From Agrobacterium tumefaciens (lineage in GTDB: Bacteria > Pseudomonadota > Alphaproteobacteria > Rhizobiales > Rhizobiaceae), in NCBI RefSeq assembly GCF_005221385.1, contig NZ_CP039904.1, positions 372,001 to 436,000 on the forward strand: DNA of 64,000 nt. The letters run 5' to 3'. The notes beneath the pieces were generated by a model. It had not been told where the DNA came from. It did no database searches and saw only the letters and a program-made list of their open reading frames with translations. Shown in pieces: positions 29,780-39,811 of this stretch. Each line of letters opens with the position of its first letter. Position 1 is the first letter of the stretch. Position numbers and translations under genes: made by a program.

Positions 29780-31087
29780 ATGACTACGACCCGCAAAAGA
29801 CAAATGCATCTCGGCCTTTTCCTGCAGGGCGCGGGGCACCACGTTTCCGGCTGGCGTCACCCCGATGCGGAAGCTGGCAGCGAGAATTTCGATCTGCTCA
29901 CCCGTGTTACCAAAATGGCCGAGGCGGCGAAGTTCGACATGGTTTTCCTCGCCGACGGCCTGACCAGCGGCGTCGACGCCCATCCGTCGATGATCGCGCG
30001 CTTCGAGCCGCTGACCCTGCTTGCCGCACTTGCCATGGTGACCGACAGGATCGGGCTGGCCGCCACCGCCTCCACCACCTATGGCGAGCCCTATCACACC
30101 GCCCGCGCCTTCGCTTCCATCGACCATCTCAGCCACGGTCGCGCGGCTTGGAACATCGTCACCACCTCTTATGCCCGCACGGCGGCAAACTTCTCCAAGG
30201 ACCACCCTGAGCATGACGAGCGTTATGCGGTGGCGGAGGAATATGTGAATGTCGTTCGTGGCCTGTGGGACAGCTGGGATGACGACGCCTTCGTCAAGGA
30301 CAAGCAGGCAGGCCGTTACGTCGATCCGGAAAAGGTCCATATCCTCAATCACGAAGGCAAATATTTCACGGTCAAGGGACCGCTCAATATTCCGCGCTCG
30401 CCGCAGGGGCACCCTGTGCTCATTCAGGCCGGCTCTTCCGGCCCGGGACAGGATCTCGCCGCCCGCACCGCCGATATCGTCTTCACCGCCCAGCAGGCGA
30501 TTTCCGAAGCACAGGCCTTTTATACGAGCCTTAAAGCCCGCGTGGAGAAATTCGGCCGCGATCCGGCAAGTGTGGCCGTGATGCCGGGCTTCATGCCGAT
30601 CATCGGCAGAAGCTTCGAAGAGGCCGGTGAAAAGCTGAAGGAACTGAACCGCTGGACGGACATCAAGAACGCCATGCCACTGCTTGAGGAACGCATCGGC
30701 CACAGCCTTACTGAATACGATCTCGACGGCCCGTTGCCGGATTTGCCGATCTCCGACCAGCTGCGCAGCCGCGCCGAACTGCTGACCGAGCTGGCGCGTC
30801 GGGAGAATCTGACGATCCGCGAACTCGCGCTGCGTGTCGCCGCCGGCCGCGGCCACCACATTGTCATGGGCACAGCGAAAGACGTGGCCGACCGAATGCA
30901 GCAATGGTTTGAAAATGGCGCCGCCGATGGCTTCAACGTCATGCCGCCCTTCTTCCCCGGCGGGCTGGAAGAGTTCAACCGCGAAGTCGTGCCGCTTTTG
31001 CAGGAGCGCGGCCTGTTCCGCAGGGATTACGAGGGTACGACGCTGCGCGACCATCTCGGCATCGACCGTCCGGCATTGCGGGCATAA
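29780..31087 (+). CDS. NtaA/SnaA/DszA-family FMN-dependent monooxygenase
   Basis: 435 residues, bacterial luciferase-like TIM barrel. Family signatures: LGLFLQGAGHHVSGWRHPDA, FDMVFLADGLTSG, THE flavin-pocket run LAATASTTYGEPYHTARAFA, SHGRAAWNIVTT, and FNVMPPFFPGGLEEF near the end. Known members (nitrilotriacetate, dibenzothiophene sulfone, pristinamycin synthase subunits) use reduced FMN and oxygen to cleave C-N or C-S bonds. They need a separate flavin reductase; none is encoded nearby. Last gene of the operon that begins with an amino-acid-type importer, hinting at oxidative dealkylation or desulfurisation of an imported amine. Confidence 0.92.
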   Translation: MTTTRKRQMHLGLFLQGAGHHVSGWRHPDAEAGSENFDLLTRVTKMAEAAKFDMVFLADGLTSGVDAHPSMIARFEPLTLLAALAMVTDRIGLAATASTTYGEPYHTARAFASIDHLSHGRAAWNIVTTSYARTAANFSKDHPEHDERYAVAEEYVNVVRGLWDSWDDDAFVKDKQAGRYVDPEKVHILNHEGKYFTVKGPLNIPRSPQGHPVLIQAGSSGPGQDLAARTADIVFTAQQAISEAQAFYTSLKARVEKFGRDPASVAVMPGFMPIIGRSFEEAGEKLKELNRWTDIKNAMPLLEERIGHSLTEYDLDGPLPDLPISDQLRSRAELLTELARRENLTIRELALRVAAGRGHHIVMGTAKDVADRMQQWFENGAADGFNVMPPFFPGGLEEFNREVVPLLQERGLFRRDYEGTTLRDHLGIDRPALRA

Positions 31088-31144
31088 CGGCGCGCGGACG
31101 CCTTTGACCAGAGGCATCCGCATCACCAAATCTCATAGACAAGT

Positions 31145-31169
31145 CAGGGCGGGCAGATGCCCCGCCCTG
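31145..31169. terminator. hairpin between convergent genes
   Basis: CAGGGCGGG (31145-31153) and CCCGCCCTG (31161-31169) form a perfect 9-base stem with a 7-base loop, ending at the stop codon of the chemoreceptor gene and 58 bases after the monooxygenase stop. No U-run on either strand, so it may be a 3'-end stabiliser rather than an intrinsic terminator. Confidence 0.5.
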
Positions 31170-32906
31170 TCACGCCGCAGCGCGCCCCGCCTGTTGATCG
31201 CGCCGGCCGGCATTTGAAAATTCCGACCGGACGGACGATCCGTCTTCACGCTGAACGTTACGGCGGTTCAGTTTGAACAGGCTGACAAGCTGCGCAAGCA
31301 CATCGGCACCCTGAGCCAGCGTGGCGCTGATTGCGGTGGTGCGCGCGCTCATCGCCGCATTTTCCTGCGTCATCCGGTCGAGCCGGTTGACCGCCTTGTT
31401 GATTTCGCTGATGCCAACGGCCTGTTCGTCGGCCGCCTTTGAAATCATCTCGACATTGCCGTCGATGTGTCTGACCAGCGCGTCGATCTGCTTCAGCGCC
31501 TCGCCGGTCTCGCCGACCAGCCTGACGCCTTCGAGAACCTCGCTGCCGGAATTGTTGATGAGCGCCTTGATTTCCTTGGCGGCATTGGCGGAACGCTGCG
31601 CAAGTTCGCGCACTTCCTGCGCCACGACGGCAAAGCCCTTGCCGGCATCACCCGCCCGCGCCGCCTCAACGCCGGCATTCAGCGCCAGAAGGTTGGTCTG
31701 GAAAGCAATCTCGTCGATAACACCGATGATCTGGCTGATTTCGCGCGATGCCGTCTCGATGCGCTGCATCGCATCCACCGTCCGCTCGACCACTTCCGTG
31801 GAGGCTACCGTGGATGTCCGCGCGCTCTGCACGAGTTTGCGTGTCTCTTTCATGTTCTCGGTGGACGAGCGAACCGTCGCGGTTATCTCTTCAAGCGCTG
31901 CCGAGGTCTCTTCCAGCGCCACCGCCTGCTCGCGGGAGCGCTCGGCAAGATTGACGGAGGCTTCACTCACTTCCTGGCTGCTGCGGGTCAGGTCACCGGT
32001 CTGGCCGAGAACATTCTCCAGCGTCTTCTGGAATTCCGCGATGGACTTGTTGAAGTCCCGCCGCAGCCCCTCGAACTCGCCGACGAACGGCTTGTCCAGC
32101 GTGACGCGGATGTTGCATTGGGAAAGTCGCTCCAGCGCCGCGCCGAGCTCTTCCACGGCATGCACCCGGTCCGACACGTCAAAGGCGAATTTGGCAACCT
32201 TGAAGACCTGCCCCCGATCATCGAGGATTGGATTATACGATGCCTGGATGAAGATGCGTTTGCCATCCTTGCCAAGCCGCATGAACTGGCCGGTGGAGAA
32301 ACGGCCGGTTCGCAGTTCTTCCCAGAAGGTGCGGTATTCCGTCGACCTGGCATAAGAAGGTTCGCAGAACATGGAGTGGTTCTTGCCGATGATCTCCTGC
32401 GCCTGATATCCCATCGCTTCGAGGAAATTTTCGTTGGCGCTGAGGATCGTTCCATCCGGCGAAAACTCGATCATGGCCTGGGCACGGGAGAGTGCCGCGA
32501 GCTTGCCGTTGTCATCGGCGCTCTGGCGCTTGATGGCCGTAATGTCGGTCGCAATCTTGACGACCTTGTAGGGTTTGCCGAAACGGAAGACCGGATTGTA
32601 GGAGGCTTCGATCCAGATATCCGCGCCGCTTTTCGCGCGCCGGCGATATTGCCCCTTGTCGTGCTCGCCGCGCGACAGTTTTTCCCAGAAAGCCTTGTAC
32701 GACGCAGACGCCGCATCTTCGGCGGAAAGGAACGTGCGGTGATGGAGCCCGACGATCTCGTTTTGGCTATAGCCGATGGCCTTGCAGAAATTATCGTTCG
32801 CTTTGAGAACCTTGCCGGTCAGATCAAACTCGATGATGGCCTGTGAGCGGTTCAGGGCTTCCAGCACTGCAGATGCATCCAAACCAAATTTAGAAAAGTG
32901 AGACAT
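31170..32906 (-). CDS. soluble methyl-accepting chemotaxis protein with two PAS domains
   Basis: 578 residues and no membrane segment, so a cytoplasmic receptor. PAS domains occupy about residues 13-130 and 140-255; both carry similar WIEASYNPVF/FIQASYNPIL and YRTFWEEL-type runs, suggesting an internal duplication. A linker follows, then the signalling domain with the conserved tip QTNLLALNAGVEAARAG near residue 410 that binds CheA and CheW. The C-terminus (GRRDQQAGRAAA) has no CheR-docking pentapeptide. In related bacteria such double-PAS receptors sense energy or redox through bound cofactors, though ligand residues are not evident here. Monocistronic. Confidence 0.93.
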   Translation of the reverse strand: MSHFSKFGLDASAVLEALNRSQAIIEFDLTGKVLKANDNFCKAIGYSQNEIVGLHHRTFLSAEDAASASYKAFWEKLSRGEHDKGQYRRRAKSGADIWIEASYNPVFRFGKPYKVVKIATDITAIKRQSADDNGKLAALSRAQAMIEFSPDGTILSANENFLEAMGYQAQEIIGKNHSMFCEPSYARSTEYRTFWEELRTGRFSTGQFMRLGKDGKRIFIQASYNPILDDRGQVFKVAKFAFDVSDRVHAVEELGAALERLSQCNIRVTLDKPFVGEFEGLRRDFNKSIAEFQKTLENVLGQTGDLTRSSQEVSEASVNLAERSREQAVALEETSAALEEITATVRSSTENMKETRKLVQSARTSTVASTEVVERTVDAMQRIETASREISQIIGVIDEIAFQTNLLALNAGVEAARAGDAGKGFAVVAQEVRELAQRSANAAKEIKALINNSGSEVLEGVRLVGETGEALKQIDALVRHIDGNVEMISKAADEQAVGISEINKAVNRLDRMTQENAAMSARTTAISATLAQGADVLAQLVSLFKLNRRNVQREDGSSVRSEFSNAGRRDQQAGRAAA

Positions 32907-33234
32907 GCTTTCGAACCCCCAACAATGACCAGTTTGCGGACCTCCTCAACCCTGAATAAACAAGAGATGAAACCGATCGGTCTGCCCGCAGGCAAACTAG
33001 CGGGACACCGTTAAATAGCGATTAATGATGAGTTATAACCATCGTCTCAAAGACCGAATTTGCTGACAAAAAACCGAGAGGCCCCAACCCTCCAGCATGT
33101 GGCATCTCCTCAGATGTGGACCGCTTATTTGCCACAGTGCTGATATTTCTGCGGCTGCGGCGCAATGCGGCCTTTCATTGAAACCGCATTCATTGTTATG
33201 GCGGGCTTGAAAGATTTGTGTTGCAGGAGCGCTA
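32907..33234. other. divergent promoter region between chemoreceptor and oxidase genes
   Basis: 328 bases with no credible gene. The A+T-richer part (33000-33070) probably drives the chemoreceptor, and the last 60 bases carry GCAGGAG as the ribosome site of the oxidase at 33235. AAACCGATCGGTCT at 32969-32982 contains an ACCGATCGGT palindrome that might be a regulator site; low confidence. Confidence 0.4.
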
Positions 33235-34488
33235 ATGACCAAAACCCTGAAATGCGACGTGCTAGTGATCGGCACCGGCATTATCGGTTCCATGGCGGCG
33301 CTTTACCTGCAAAATGCCGGACGTGAGGTTGTTCTTCTGGAACGCGGCGAAGTTGCCCGCGGCGCAAGTTCCGGCAATGCCGGCATCCTGGCCTTTCCGG
33401 AAATCATCCCCATACCCTCACCTGGCATCATGAAGAAAGCACCACGCTGGCTTTTCGATCCGCTCGGCCCGCTCAGCGTGCCACCAGCCTATGCCGCAAA
33501 GATTGCCCCCTGGCTCTGGCGTTTCTGGCGTGCCAGCGCCGAGCGCAACTTTCGTCATGGGCTGAGGGTACTCAGCGAGATCAACCGGCTGGCCGCCAAT
33601 GAAATGGCGCATGTCGCCGCCATGCCGGAGCTTTCATCCTTCGTTTCAAAAACCGGTACACTCGATCTCTATGACAGCGAAGCAAGCTTGAATGCCGCGG
33701 CAAGGGACTGGGATGAGAAGCAACGCGCGGGTTTCTCCTTTGAGCGTGTCGGCCGTAATGAAATAGACGAACTGCAGCCGGGCCTTGCCCCGCAGTTCCG
33801 CCATGCCATGTTCTCCCCTGATGGCCTGCAGGTCTCCGACCCCTTTGATTTCACCCGCGCCATTTTCGATCTGGTGATTGCCCGCGGCGCAAGCCTGCGC
33901 AAGGGTGAGGCGGAACGCATCGACGCCGTTGGTGAAAGCACGATCGTCACCCTGGAAAATGGCGACAAGATCGATGCCGACAGGGTGGTAGTCGCCTGCG
34001 GCGCCTGGTCGAAGAAACTTGCCGCGACGCTTGGCAATATCGTGCCGCTGGAAACCGAGCGCGGTTACAACACCACCCTGCCCGCAAGCGCCTTCAACCT
34101 GACGCGCCAGCTCTATTTCAACGATCACGGCTTTGTCGTGACACCGCTTTCTTCAGGCATCCGCATCGGCGGCGCGGTCGAGCTCGGTGGGCTGGAGCTG
34201 GAGCCGAACTTCAAACGGTCGGAAGCGATGCTGAAAAAGGCGGGGCGCTTCCTGCCGGGTCTCAAGATGGAAGGCGGAACGCAATGGATGGGTTTCCGCC
34301 CGTCAATGCCGGACTGTCTTCCCGTCATCAGCACCGCGCGTACCACACCCTCCGTCATCTACGCCTTCGGCCATGGCCATCTGGGACTGACGCAATCAGC
34401 TGCCACTGCCCGCCTCGTGACCCAGCTGGCGAACGGCGAAGAGACCACGATTTCGGTCGATCCTTTCCGACCGGGGCGTTTTTCGTAA
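33235..34488 (+). CDS. FAD-dependent oxidoreductase (DadA-like D-amino-acid dehydrogenase family)
   Basis: 417 residues. The FAD-binding motif GTGIIGSMAALYLQNAGREVVLLERG is at residues 13-38, and ASSGNAGILAFPEIIPIP is the second conserved loop of the DAO/DadA group. The C-terminal MGFRPSMPDCLPVIS and YAFGHGHLGLTQSAATARL segments complete the FAD domain. Expected to oxidise an amine (D-amino acid or secondary amine) and pass electrons to the respiratory chain. Substrate unknown. It stands alone, convergent with the gene at 34539. Confidence 0.9.
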   Translation: MTKTLKCDVLVIGTGIIGSMAALYLQNAGREVVLLERGEVARGASSGNAGILAFPEIIPIPSPGIMKKAPRWLFDPLGPLSVPPAYAAKIAPWLWRFWRASAERNFRHGLRVLSEINRLAANEMAHVAAMPELSSFVSKTGTLDLYDSEASLNAAARDWDEKQRAGFSFERVGRNEIDELQPGLAPQFRHAMFSPDGLQVSDPFDFTRAIFDLVIARGASLRKGEAERIDAVGESTIVTLENGDKIDADRVVVACGAWSKKLAATLGNIVPLETERGYNTTLPASAFNLTRQLYFNDHGFVVTPLSSGIRIGGAVELGGLELEPNFKRSEAMLKKAGRFLPGLKMEGGTQWMGFRPSMPDCLPVISTARTTPSVIYAFGHGHLGLTQSAATARLVTQLANGEETTISVDPFRPGRFS

Positions 34489-34538
34489 GCGAAGAACGAG
34501 GAGCCCGCCCCAAAGCTGCACTGACAGCAATATGCGGG

Positions 34539-35072
34539 TTATTTCACCGGCTGCATGGAATCGTCAGGGAATTCCACCGTGGCGAAGGACGGATAGACTT
34601 TTCGCAGGATCGTGACCTGCTGCTGATCGCTCACACGCAGCAGATACCAGTCCGTGCCGTCCATCAAGGCCAGTGTATGGGATTTTGCCTCGATCGTCTG
34701 CCCGCCGGTTTCCATCACCGTCTTTGTCGGAATGAGCGCATAGGGCGTTCCATCAGGCGTTTGCTCAACGCTGATCGCGCCTTTATCCATGGTGAATTCG
34801 GTTATCTTGACCGCCGCGAGCGCCATCTGCATCTGCGTCGTCAAGGCGCTGCGCAATTGCTCGACGGTCACGCCCGCATCGCTTGCGATAAATTCGAAGA
34901 TTTTGGGCGGTACCGTCTTGCCGACGGTTTCGAAATCCTGTCCGTTCAAGGCGGCGCTGAACCGTTCAATCTGCGTATGCAGCCTGTCCTGCTCAGACGG
35001 CAAAAGATCCCGCGACAGAACGGGCTGTGAAAGCGCCGCAAACAGGATCAGGCAGGATATCAGGCGTTTCAT
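34539..35072 (-). CDS. exported hypothetical protein
   Basis: 177 residues with a clear signal peptide MKRLISCLILFAALSQPVLS cleaved before RDLLPSEQD. The mature part is about 157 residues, mixed alpha/beta, with no recognised motif. The layout (a helical N-terminal segment EQDRLHTQIERFSAALNGQDFETVGKTVPPKI, then beta strands) loosely suggests an NTF2-like fold, which is a guess. It follows the oxidase subunit IV gene by 68 bases on the same strand and may share its promoter. No function assigned. Confidence 0.8.
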   Translation of the reverse strand: MKRLISCLILFAALSQPVLSRDLLPSEQDRLHTQIERFSAALNGQDFETVGKTVPPKIFEFIASDAGVTVEQLRSALTTQMQMALAAVKITEFTMDKGAISVEQTPDGTPYALIPTKTVMETGGQTIEAKSHTLALMDGTDWYLLRVSDQQQVTILRKVYPSFATVEFPDDSMQPVK

Positions 35073-35140
35073 GGCTCGCCTTTCCGATGTCCGGTGTCAC
35101 CGGGTTTCCGCGCCGGGAAACCGCTCGCGAAGGAGATCGT

Positions 35141-35365
35141 TCAGCGCAGCAGAATAAAGCCTGCGGCAGAAAGCACGAGAAACACGATAAGGCCGCCAAG
35201 AAAACCTGCGGACGCGAAGAAACCAGCGACCATGGCCAGCATCAGCACGCACAGAAGCATGGTGCCGTATTTCGTCAAAGCCAGAAAACCGTTATAGGTC
35301 TTTTCATGCTCGGCGTAATTCATCTCGGCACCAACTTCGACCGGGCCTGTGTGGTGTTCGCTCAT
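35141..35365 (-). CDS. aa3-type cytochrome c oxidase subunit IV
   Basis: 74 residues. A hydrophilic N-terminus with a conserved MNYAEHEKTYNGFLALTKYG stretch precedes a hydrophobic segment (TMLLCVLMLAMVAGFFAS) and a second one (GGLIVFLVLSAAGFILL). This matches the small alphaproteobacterial subunit IV that packs against subunits I and III of the aa3 oxidase, though most members have one span and this one appears to have two close helices. The catalytic subunit genes are not in the window. First of two genes on this strand. Confidence 0.9.
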   Translation of the reverse strand: MSEHHTGPVEVGAEMNYAEHEKTYNGFLALTKYGTMLLCVLMLAMVAGFFASAGFLGGLIVFLVLSAAGFILLR

Positions 35366-35785
35366 TCCGCTTCCCCTTTTGCTCCATCCGACATTCCCGT
35401 ACCGCGAGGGAACTTGGCCTGCCCGCGATCACGGGCATACGCCGGATTCTCCGGAGCCAGAGGTAACATGAAGTCGCTGAAAAGTGCAATGGATCATCAA
35501 CCCGCGCGGTTGGTTCCGACATCCGTGGAAAAACGAATTTTAATCCGCAGCAGAAGGGCCATGCTGTAGCGCCCAAGGCAAAATCAGTGCACGATAAATC
35601 ATTGCAAGTGCTTGCCATACGGGGTTCTCGGAGGATGACCATACCGTTCTGAGTTGCTTTTTGAAAAGCGGTTCAATAAGCACCTGCAAACAACAAAAAA
35701 CGAACTTGCTTGGCGGCAAGTTCAATAAACCGCCACTAAAAAAAGCCGCGGTCCGGACCTTGTATCTGGTCCTGAGGAGGGGAAA
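35366..35785. other. long intergenic region before the TRAP transporter
   Basis: 420 bases with no supported gene. It must contain the leftward promoter of the oxidase subunit IV gene and the rightward promoter of the TRAP genes. Dyads: GAACTTGC (35702-35709) with GCAAGTTC (35716-35723), an 8-base perfect repeat around 6 bases and a good operator candidate; and GGTCCGGACC at 35750-35759, just before the ribosome site GAGGAGGGG at 35774-35782. A 33-codon frame at 35468-35569 has an AGAGG leader but no other support. Confidence 0.5.
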
Positions 35786-36355
35786 GTGAAAATTTTTTTG
35801 GGAATCAGCCGGGCCGTTGATACGGTCACCACGGTTATCGGTCAGTCTGTGTCCTGGTTGTTGCTGGCAGCCGTCCTGATCAGCGCCACCAATGCCGTCG
35901 TGCGCAAGATGTTCGACATGTCGTCAAACGCATGGCTCGAGGTGCAATGGTATCTCTACGGCACCGTTTTCATGCTGGCGGCGGCTTACGCGCTTCTGAA
36001 AAACGAACATGTAAGGATCGATATCCTGTCGTCCACATGGTCGAAGCGCACGCGCGACATCGTCGATTTCGTGCTTCACATCATTTTCCTCGTCCCATTT
36101 GCCGGATTGATGACCTATCTGGCATGGCCGTGGTTCTGGGTCTCCTTCAAATCCGGAGAAATGTCGTCCAACGCCGGCGGGCTGATCATCTGGCCCGCAA
36201 AACTTGTTGTCCTGCTGGGCTTTGCTCTGCTTCTGCTTCAGGCGTTTTCGGAAATCATCAAGCGATATGCAGTGATTGCGGGATATATTGATGATCCCCG
36301 CGAAACGGTGCTGTCCGATTCCGAAACAGAAACCCACGGCACGGCAGGGAACTGA
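35786..36355 (+). CDS. TRAP transporter small permease (DctQ family)
   Basis: 189 residues with four predicted membrane spans (VSWLLLAAVLISATNAVV; YLYGTVFMLAAAYALL; HIIFLVPFAGLMTYLAW; KLVVLLGFALLLLQAF). The conserved NAWLEVQWYLYG loop matches DctQ proteins. The start codon is GTG at 35786, directed by GAGGAGGGG 3 bases upstream. It pairs with the large permease, whose ATG follows the stop by a single base. TRAP systems import carboxylates using the sodium or proton gradient, not ATP. Confidence 0.92.
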   Translation: MKIFLGISRAVDTVTTVIGQSVSWLLLAAVLISATNAVVRKMFDMSSNAWLEVQWYLYGTVFMLAAAYALLKNEHVRIDILSSTWSKRTRDIVDFVLHIIFLVPFAGLMTYLAWPWFWVSFKSGEMSSNAGGLIIWPAKLVVLLGFALLLLQAFSEIIKRYAVIAGYIDDPRETVLSDSETETHGTAGN

Positions 36356-36356
36356 C

Positions 36357-38213
36357 ATGATAGACTTGATTGCGCACAACCTGCCGCTGGTCATGTTCAG
36401 CAGCGTGATGCTGATGCTGTTGCTCGGTTATCCCGTTGCCTTCACCCTGGCCGCCGGCGGCCTCATCTATTTCGCTCTGGGCGTGGAGCTATCGTGGATT
36501 TCTCCGGAAATCCGCCTCTTCTGGCCATTATTGCAATCTCATCCGGAACGCATCTACGGGATCATGTATAATGATACCCTGTTGTCGATCCCATTTTTCA
36601 CCTTCATGGGCATCATTCTCGAGCGTTCCCGCATGGCGGAGGATCTTCTCGATACGATAGGCCAGCTTTTCGGTCCGATCCGTGGCGGCCTCGCCTATGC
36701 GGTCATTCTCGTTGGCGCGTTGCTCGGCGCCACCACCGGCGTCGTGGCGGCTTCCGTCATGGCGATGGGCCTTATCTCGCTGCCGATCATGATGCGTTAC
36801 GGCTATAACCGTCCGCTCGTCGCGGGCACGATCGCCGCCTCCGGAACACTGGCCCAGATCGTCCCGCCGTCTCTCGTCCTGATCGTCATGGCGGACCAGC
36901 TCGGCCGTTCGGTCGGTGACATGTATGTCGGCGCACTCTACCCCGCGCTTTTGATCGTCGCGACCTATTGCGCCTACATCTTCGCCATTTCAATTTTCAA
37001 ACCAGCGCTCGTGCCCGCGCTTCCAAAGGAAGCCCGCACTCTCGGAAACGGCGTTACTTCGCTGCTGGTGATGATCGCACTTTCAGTGGCGCTTTATTTC
37101 CTCGGCATGCATGTGCTCTTCAGCGGCATAACAAGCCCGGAATGGCGGCTCGTCACGGCGCTCGCCTTCGCCGTATTTGCGGTTTATCTCGTTGCTATTT
37201 TTAATAGCGCCGCCAGCAAGAAGGTCATTTCTCGTCTCGCCGAACAGGTCATCATCGTTCTGGTGCCGCCACTGGCACTCATATTCCTGGTCCTCGGCAC
37301 CATCTTCCTCGGCATTGCCACGCCGACCGAAGGCGGCGCGATGGGCGCAACCGGCGCGCTTATCCTCGCGCTCGCCAAAGGCAGACTTTCCCTTGCGATC
37401 GTCAAGAATGCGCTGGATGCAACGACGAAGCTTTCCGCCTTCGTCATGATGATCCTCATCGGCGCCCGCGTTTTCGGCCTGACCTTCTATGGCATCAACG
37501 GCAATGTCTGGATTGAGGAATTGCTGCTTGCCCTGCCCGGTGGGGAATACGGCTTCCTGATCGTTGTCACGATCATCATTTTCATTCTGGGCTGCTTTCT
37601 CGACTTCTTTGAAATCGCCTTCATCATGGTGCCGTTGCTCGCCCCGGTAGCCGACAAGCTCGGGATCGATCTCGTCTGGTTCGGCATCATTCTCGGCATC
37701 AACCTGCAAACCTCGTTCCTGACCCCGCCCTTCGGCTTTTCGCTTTTCTTCCTGCGCTCAATCGCGCCCAACTCCACCTGGGTGGACAAGGTAACGGGCA
37801 AAAAAATGCCCGGCGTGAAAACAACGGAAATATACAAGGGTGTATTCCCCTACATCGTCATCCAGTTTGTGATGATCCTGGTCGTCATCGCATTCCCCGG
37901 TTTGGTCCTGACGTACAAGAGTGGCCACACCAGCGTTGATCCCAGCACCATCAAGATCGAGATACCCGGCGGGCCGGGAAGCAACGGCCTGTCATTGCCT
38001 CCGCTCGGCGGCGGTGCTCAGCAACAGCCATCCATGGGTCTGCCGCCGCTCAACCTCGGCGGGCCGGCTCCAGCCCCATCCGGCCAGGAGAACCAGGCTC
38101 CGGCGGCACCACCGGCACTCGGTTTGCCACCGCTCAATTTGGGCGAACCGCAACCTCAGCAGCCCGCGCCGACCCAACCCGACCTTAGCCAGCCACCCAA
38201 GATCGGGCCATAA
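36357..38213 (+). CDS. TRAP transporter large permease (DctM family) with proline-rich tail
   Basis: 618 residues; DctM proteins are usually 420-450, though the branch working with TakP-type binding proteins is longer. About residues 1-520 hold the membrane core (many spans; VLVGALLGATTGVVAASVMAMGL, SGTLAQIVPPSLVLIVMADQ, TPTEGGAMGATGALILALA are family signatures). The last 98 residues are Pro/Gly/Gln-rich and hydrophilic, with two copies of GLPPLNLG and a similar SLPPLGG. Whether the tail is periplasmic or cytoplasmic is not clear. Start at the ATG one base after the small permease stop. Transports probably 2-oxoacids or other carboxylates (inferred from the binding protein at 38425). Confidence 0.92.
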   Translation: MIDLIAHNLPLVMFSSVMLMLLLGYPVAFTLAAGGLIYFALGVELSWISPEIRLFWPLLQSHPERIYGIMYNDTLLSIPFFTFMGIILERSRMAEDLLDTIGQLFGPIRGGLAYAVILVGALLGATTGVVAASVMAMGLISLPIMMRYGYNRPLVAGTIAASGTLAQIVPPSLVLIVMADQLGRSVGDMYVGALYPALLIVATYCAYIFAISIFKPALVPALPKEARTLGNGVTSLLVMIALSVALYFLGMHVLFSGITSPEWRLVTALAFAVFAVYLVAIFNSAASKKVISRLAEQVIIVLVPPLALIFLVLGTIFLGIATPTEGGAMGATGALILALAKGRLSLAIVKNALDATTKLSAFVMMILIGARVFGLTFYGINGNVWIEELLLALPGGEYGFLIVVTIIIFILGCFLDFFEIAFIMVPLLAPVADKLGIDLVWFGIILGINLQTSFLTPPFGFSLFFLRSIAPNSTWVDKVTGKKMPGVKTTEIYKGVFPYIVIQFVMILVVIAFPGLVLTYKSGHTSVDPSTIKIEIPGGPGSNGLSLPPLGGGAQQQPSMGLPPLNLGGPAPAPSGQENQAPAAPPALGLPPLNLGEPQPQQPAPTQPDLSQPPKIGP

Positions 38214-38222
38214 AAGCACGGC

Positions 38223-38270
38223 CGGCGCAGCGCGGCGGTGATCGAGAGCGATCCGCGAAACGCTGCGCCG
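38223..38270 (+). terminator. long-loop hairpin after the TRAP permease gene
   Basis: CGGCGCAGCG (38223-38232) pairs perfectly with CGCTGCGCCG (38261-38270) around a 28-base loop, starting 10 bases after the permease stop. No U-run follows, so it could protect the 3' end or work with Rho. Confidence 0.45.
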
Positions 38271-38360
38271 ACCCATTGCCCATCCAGGGCATCAGGCACG
38301 CGGATGCCGCAAATTGAACAATGCCTGGTGACAGGCCAACGAGGCCGCAATTCCTGCTAA

Positions 38361-38399
38361 AAAACAAAAAGCCCCGGAGACCGAAGTCCCCGGGGCTTT
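38361..38399 (-). terminator. intrinsic terminator of the TRAP binding-protein gene
   Basis: On the minus strand AAAGCCCCGG and its complement form a 10-base stem with a 12-base loop, followed by TTTTTGTTTTTT. It lies 26 bases past the stop of the binding-protein gene, a textbook Rho-independent terminator. Confidence 0.85.
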
Positions 38400-38424
38400 C
38401 TGCCGGTCCGCCTTTACCGAAAGA

Positions 38425-39519
<1,095 letters not shown>

Positions 39520-39811
39520 CTATATCCTCCCAGATATGAACGCTGCCCGCAGCTTTGAATTCCCCTCTTGCTGTTCAGGCATCACAGCAAAGTAAGCACG
39601 GTTACCGCCTGACTGACAAGCGCCCGCGACGAGAATTAATCGCGGAAAACCGGCCTTTTCGGAAAGTCTCCTTCGTATTTTATTTGCAACTGAAATATCC
39701 TCGCGACGCCTTATACTTTAGGCGCATCCATTACCGGCAAAACGCAAAACACCTGCTTGACTTGGCTCACCTGCAGTCGCACAAATTTCGGAGATTCGTC
39801 CCGGAGCCACC

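Noticed and set aside
29114..31129. Long open frame antisense to the MmgE/PrpD and monooxygenase genes (671 codons)
   Set aside because: Same pattern of shadow coding opposite two clear families; no domain recognised.
35468..35569. 33-codon frame after AGAGG in the TRAP upstream region
   Set aside because: Only a fair ribosome site supports it; no composition bias, no conserved neighbour; mentioned in the intergenic entry instead.
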